A stretch of 64,000 bases of DNA, taken from an uncultured Bacteroidota bacterium. Lineage in GTDB: Bacteria; Bacteroidota; Bacteroidia; Flavobacteriales; Flavobacteriaceae. The notes beneath the pieces are model-generated. The model saw only the letters and a program-made list of their open reading frames with translations, made no database searches and was not told where the DNA came from. How positions within the stretch are numbered: position 1 is the stretch's first letter; each line of letters starts with the position of its first letter. A program made the translations under genes and the position numbers. Positions 63,798 to 64,000 of the stretch are shown piece after piece. The DNA lies in assembly GCA_902517365.1 (NCBI GenBank), contig CABYCA010000001.1:60348-124347 (forward strand). The letters run 5' to 3'.

Positions 63798-63808
63798 TTA
63801 AGACTTTT
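63786..63808 (+). promoter_or_regulatory. Hairpin at the dnaX slippery tract
   Basis: A perfect 9-bp stem (AAAAGTCTT / AAGACTTTT) with a 5-nt loop. Its 5' arm includes the end of the A10 tract and its loop holds the zero-frame TAA. It could stimulate slippage, or act as a weak terminator since the 3' arm ends in four T residues. Confidence 0.5.
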
Positions 63809-64000
63809 GAGTTAATAAACAGTATTCAAGATCTAAAAGCTGTCAATGGAATTATTGAATCCAAAGATTCTGAGAAACTATTTGACCAACCAATAAAAGA
63901 AGATGTTTCATCTTTATCTTTAGCAAGCCTAAATTTTAAGAAGTCTTTTGAAAATCAGACTAGTGATATAGATTTAGAGCTCCCAAATGATGATTTCACT
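63788..64000 (+). CDS. dnaX: dnaX tau extension in the -1 frame (runs off the window)
   Basis: Reading from the A10 tract in the -1 frame gives 71 codons with no stop up to the window edge, starting KSLIKTFELINSIQDLKAV. An open frame of this length directly after the clamp-loader domains, in such AT-rich DNA, is what is expected of the linker and polymerase-binding part of tau. It has no own start codon at the right place. It would be joined to the 352-residue part by a net -1 shift or one extra A. Confidence 0.65.

Overview
The window looks like a stretch of chromosome from a marine-type flavobacterium (Bacteroidota) with a compact, strongly AT-rich genome. The evidence is a SusC/SusD outer-membrane pair, many lipoproteins with Bacteroidota-type lipoboxes, promoter elements of the TAnnTTTG type instead of sigma-70 boxes, BshA (bacillithiol), a DUF3822 protein, and very tight gene packing. 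I saw no insertion sequence, prophage, CRISPR array or rRNA operon.

Layout. 1-4.8 kb: the start of a CotH-like lipoprotein, a pterin dehydratase, an AlkA-type DNA glycosylase, a DUF411 copper-type lipoprotein and a DUF255 thioredoxin-like protein. 4.8-16.6 kb (minus): a glycan-use locus made of SusC, SusD, a large FG-GAP/ASPIC lipoprotein, a GH20 hexosaminidase and a NagX-like membrane acyltransferase; a strong terminator separates susCD from the rest. 16.9-19 kb: a penicillin-acylase family hydrolase behind a possible 29-codon micro-ORF. 19-28 kb (minus): a cell-envelope operon with amidase, MCE/MlaD protein, a two-subunit Fe-S complex resembling heterodisulfide reductase, a HAD protein, a GH3-beta-lactamase fusion and BshA. 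28-31 kb: LptD-like protein and RidA. 31-37.7 kb (minus): a GlcNAc-kinase-like protein, GAPDH, PfkA and TamB. 37.7-40.9 kb: TsaD, RsmE, a nitronate-monooxygenase-like protein and a DUF4442 protein. 40.9-46 kb: three type I sulfatases beside a miniature formylglycine-generating-enzyme-like lipoprotein. 46-50 kb: two tRNAs, a TPR protein and GyrA. 50-59 kb: an overlapping run clpC-thrA-thrB-thrC-gcvT-yebC. 59-64 kb: a PlsC-like acyltransferase, KdsB, two Bacteroidota-specific genes, RsmD, RNase P RNA and dnaX.

How the genes fit together. Several genes share an amino-sugar theme: GH20, the NagX-like protein, the GlcNAc-kinase-like protein, the GH3 fusion, the muramoyl amidase and sulfatases that could act on sulfated amino sugars. 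Together they suggest uptake of GlcNAc-containing polymers and turnover of peptidoglycan. LptD, TamB, KdsB, MlaD and the acyltransferase serve outer-membrane assembly.

Points worth a second look: dnaX stops at an A10 tract while the -1 frame stays open to the window edge; all five protein-to-protein convergent junctions overlap by exactly 4 bp; the FGE-like lipoprotein beside the sulfatases is very short but keeps both catalytic cysteines; the TamB membrane anchor lies upstream of any standard start codon; and the 3' end of rnpB is encoded antisense to the last codons of rsmD.
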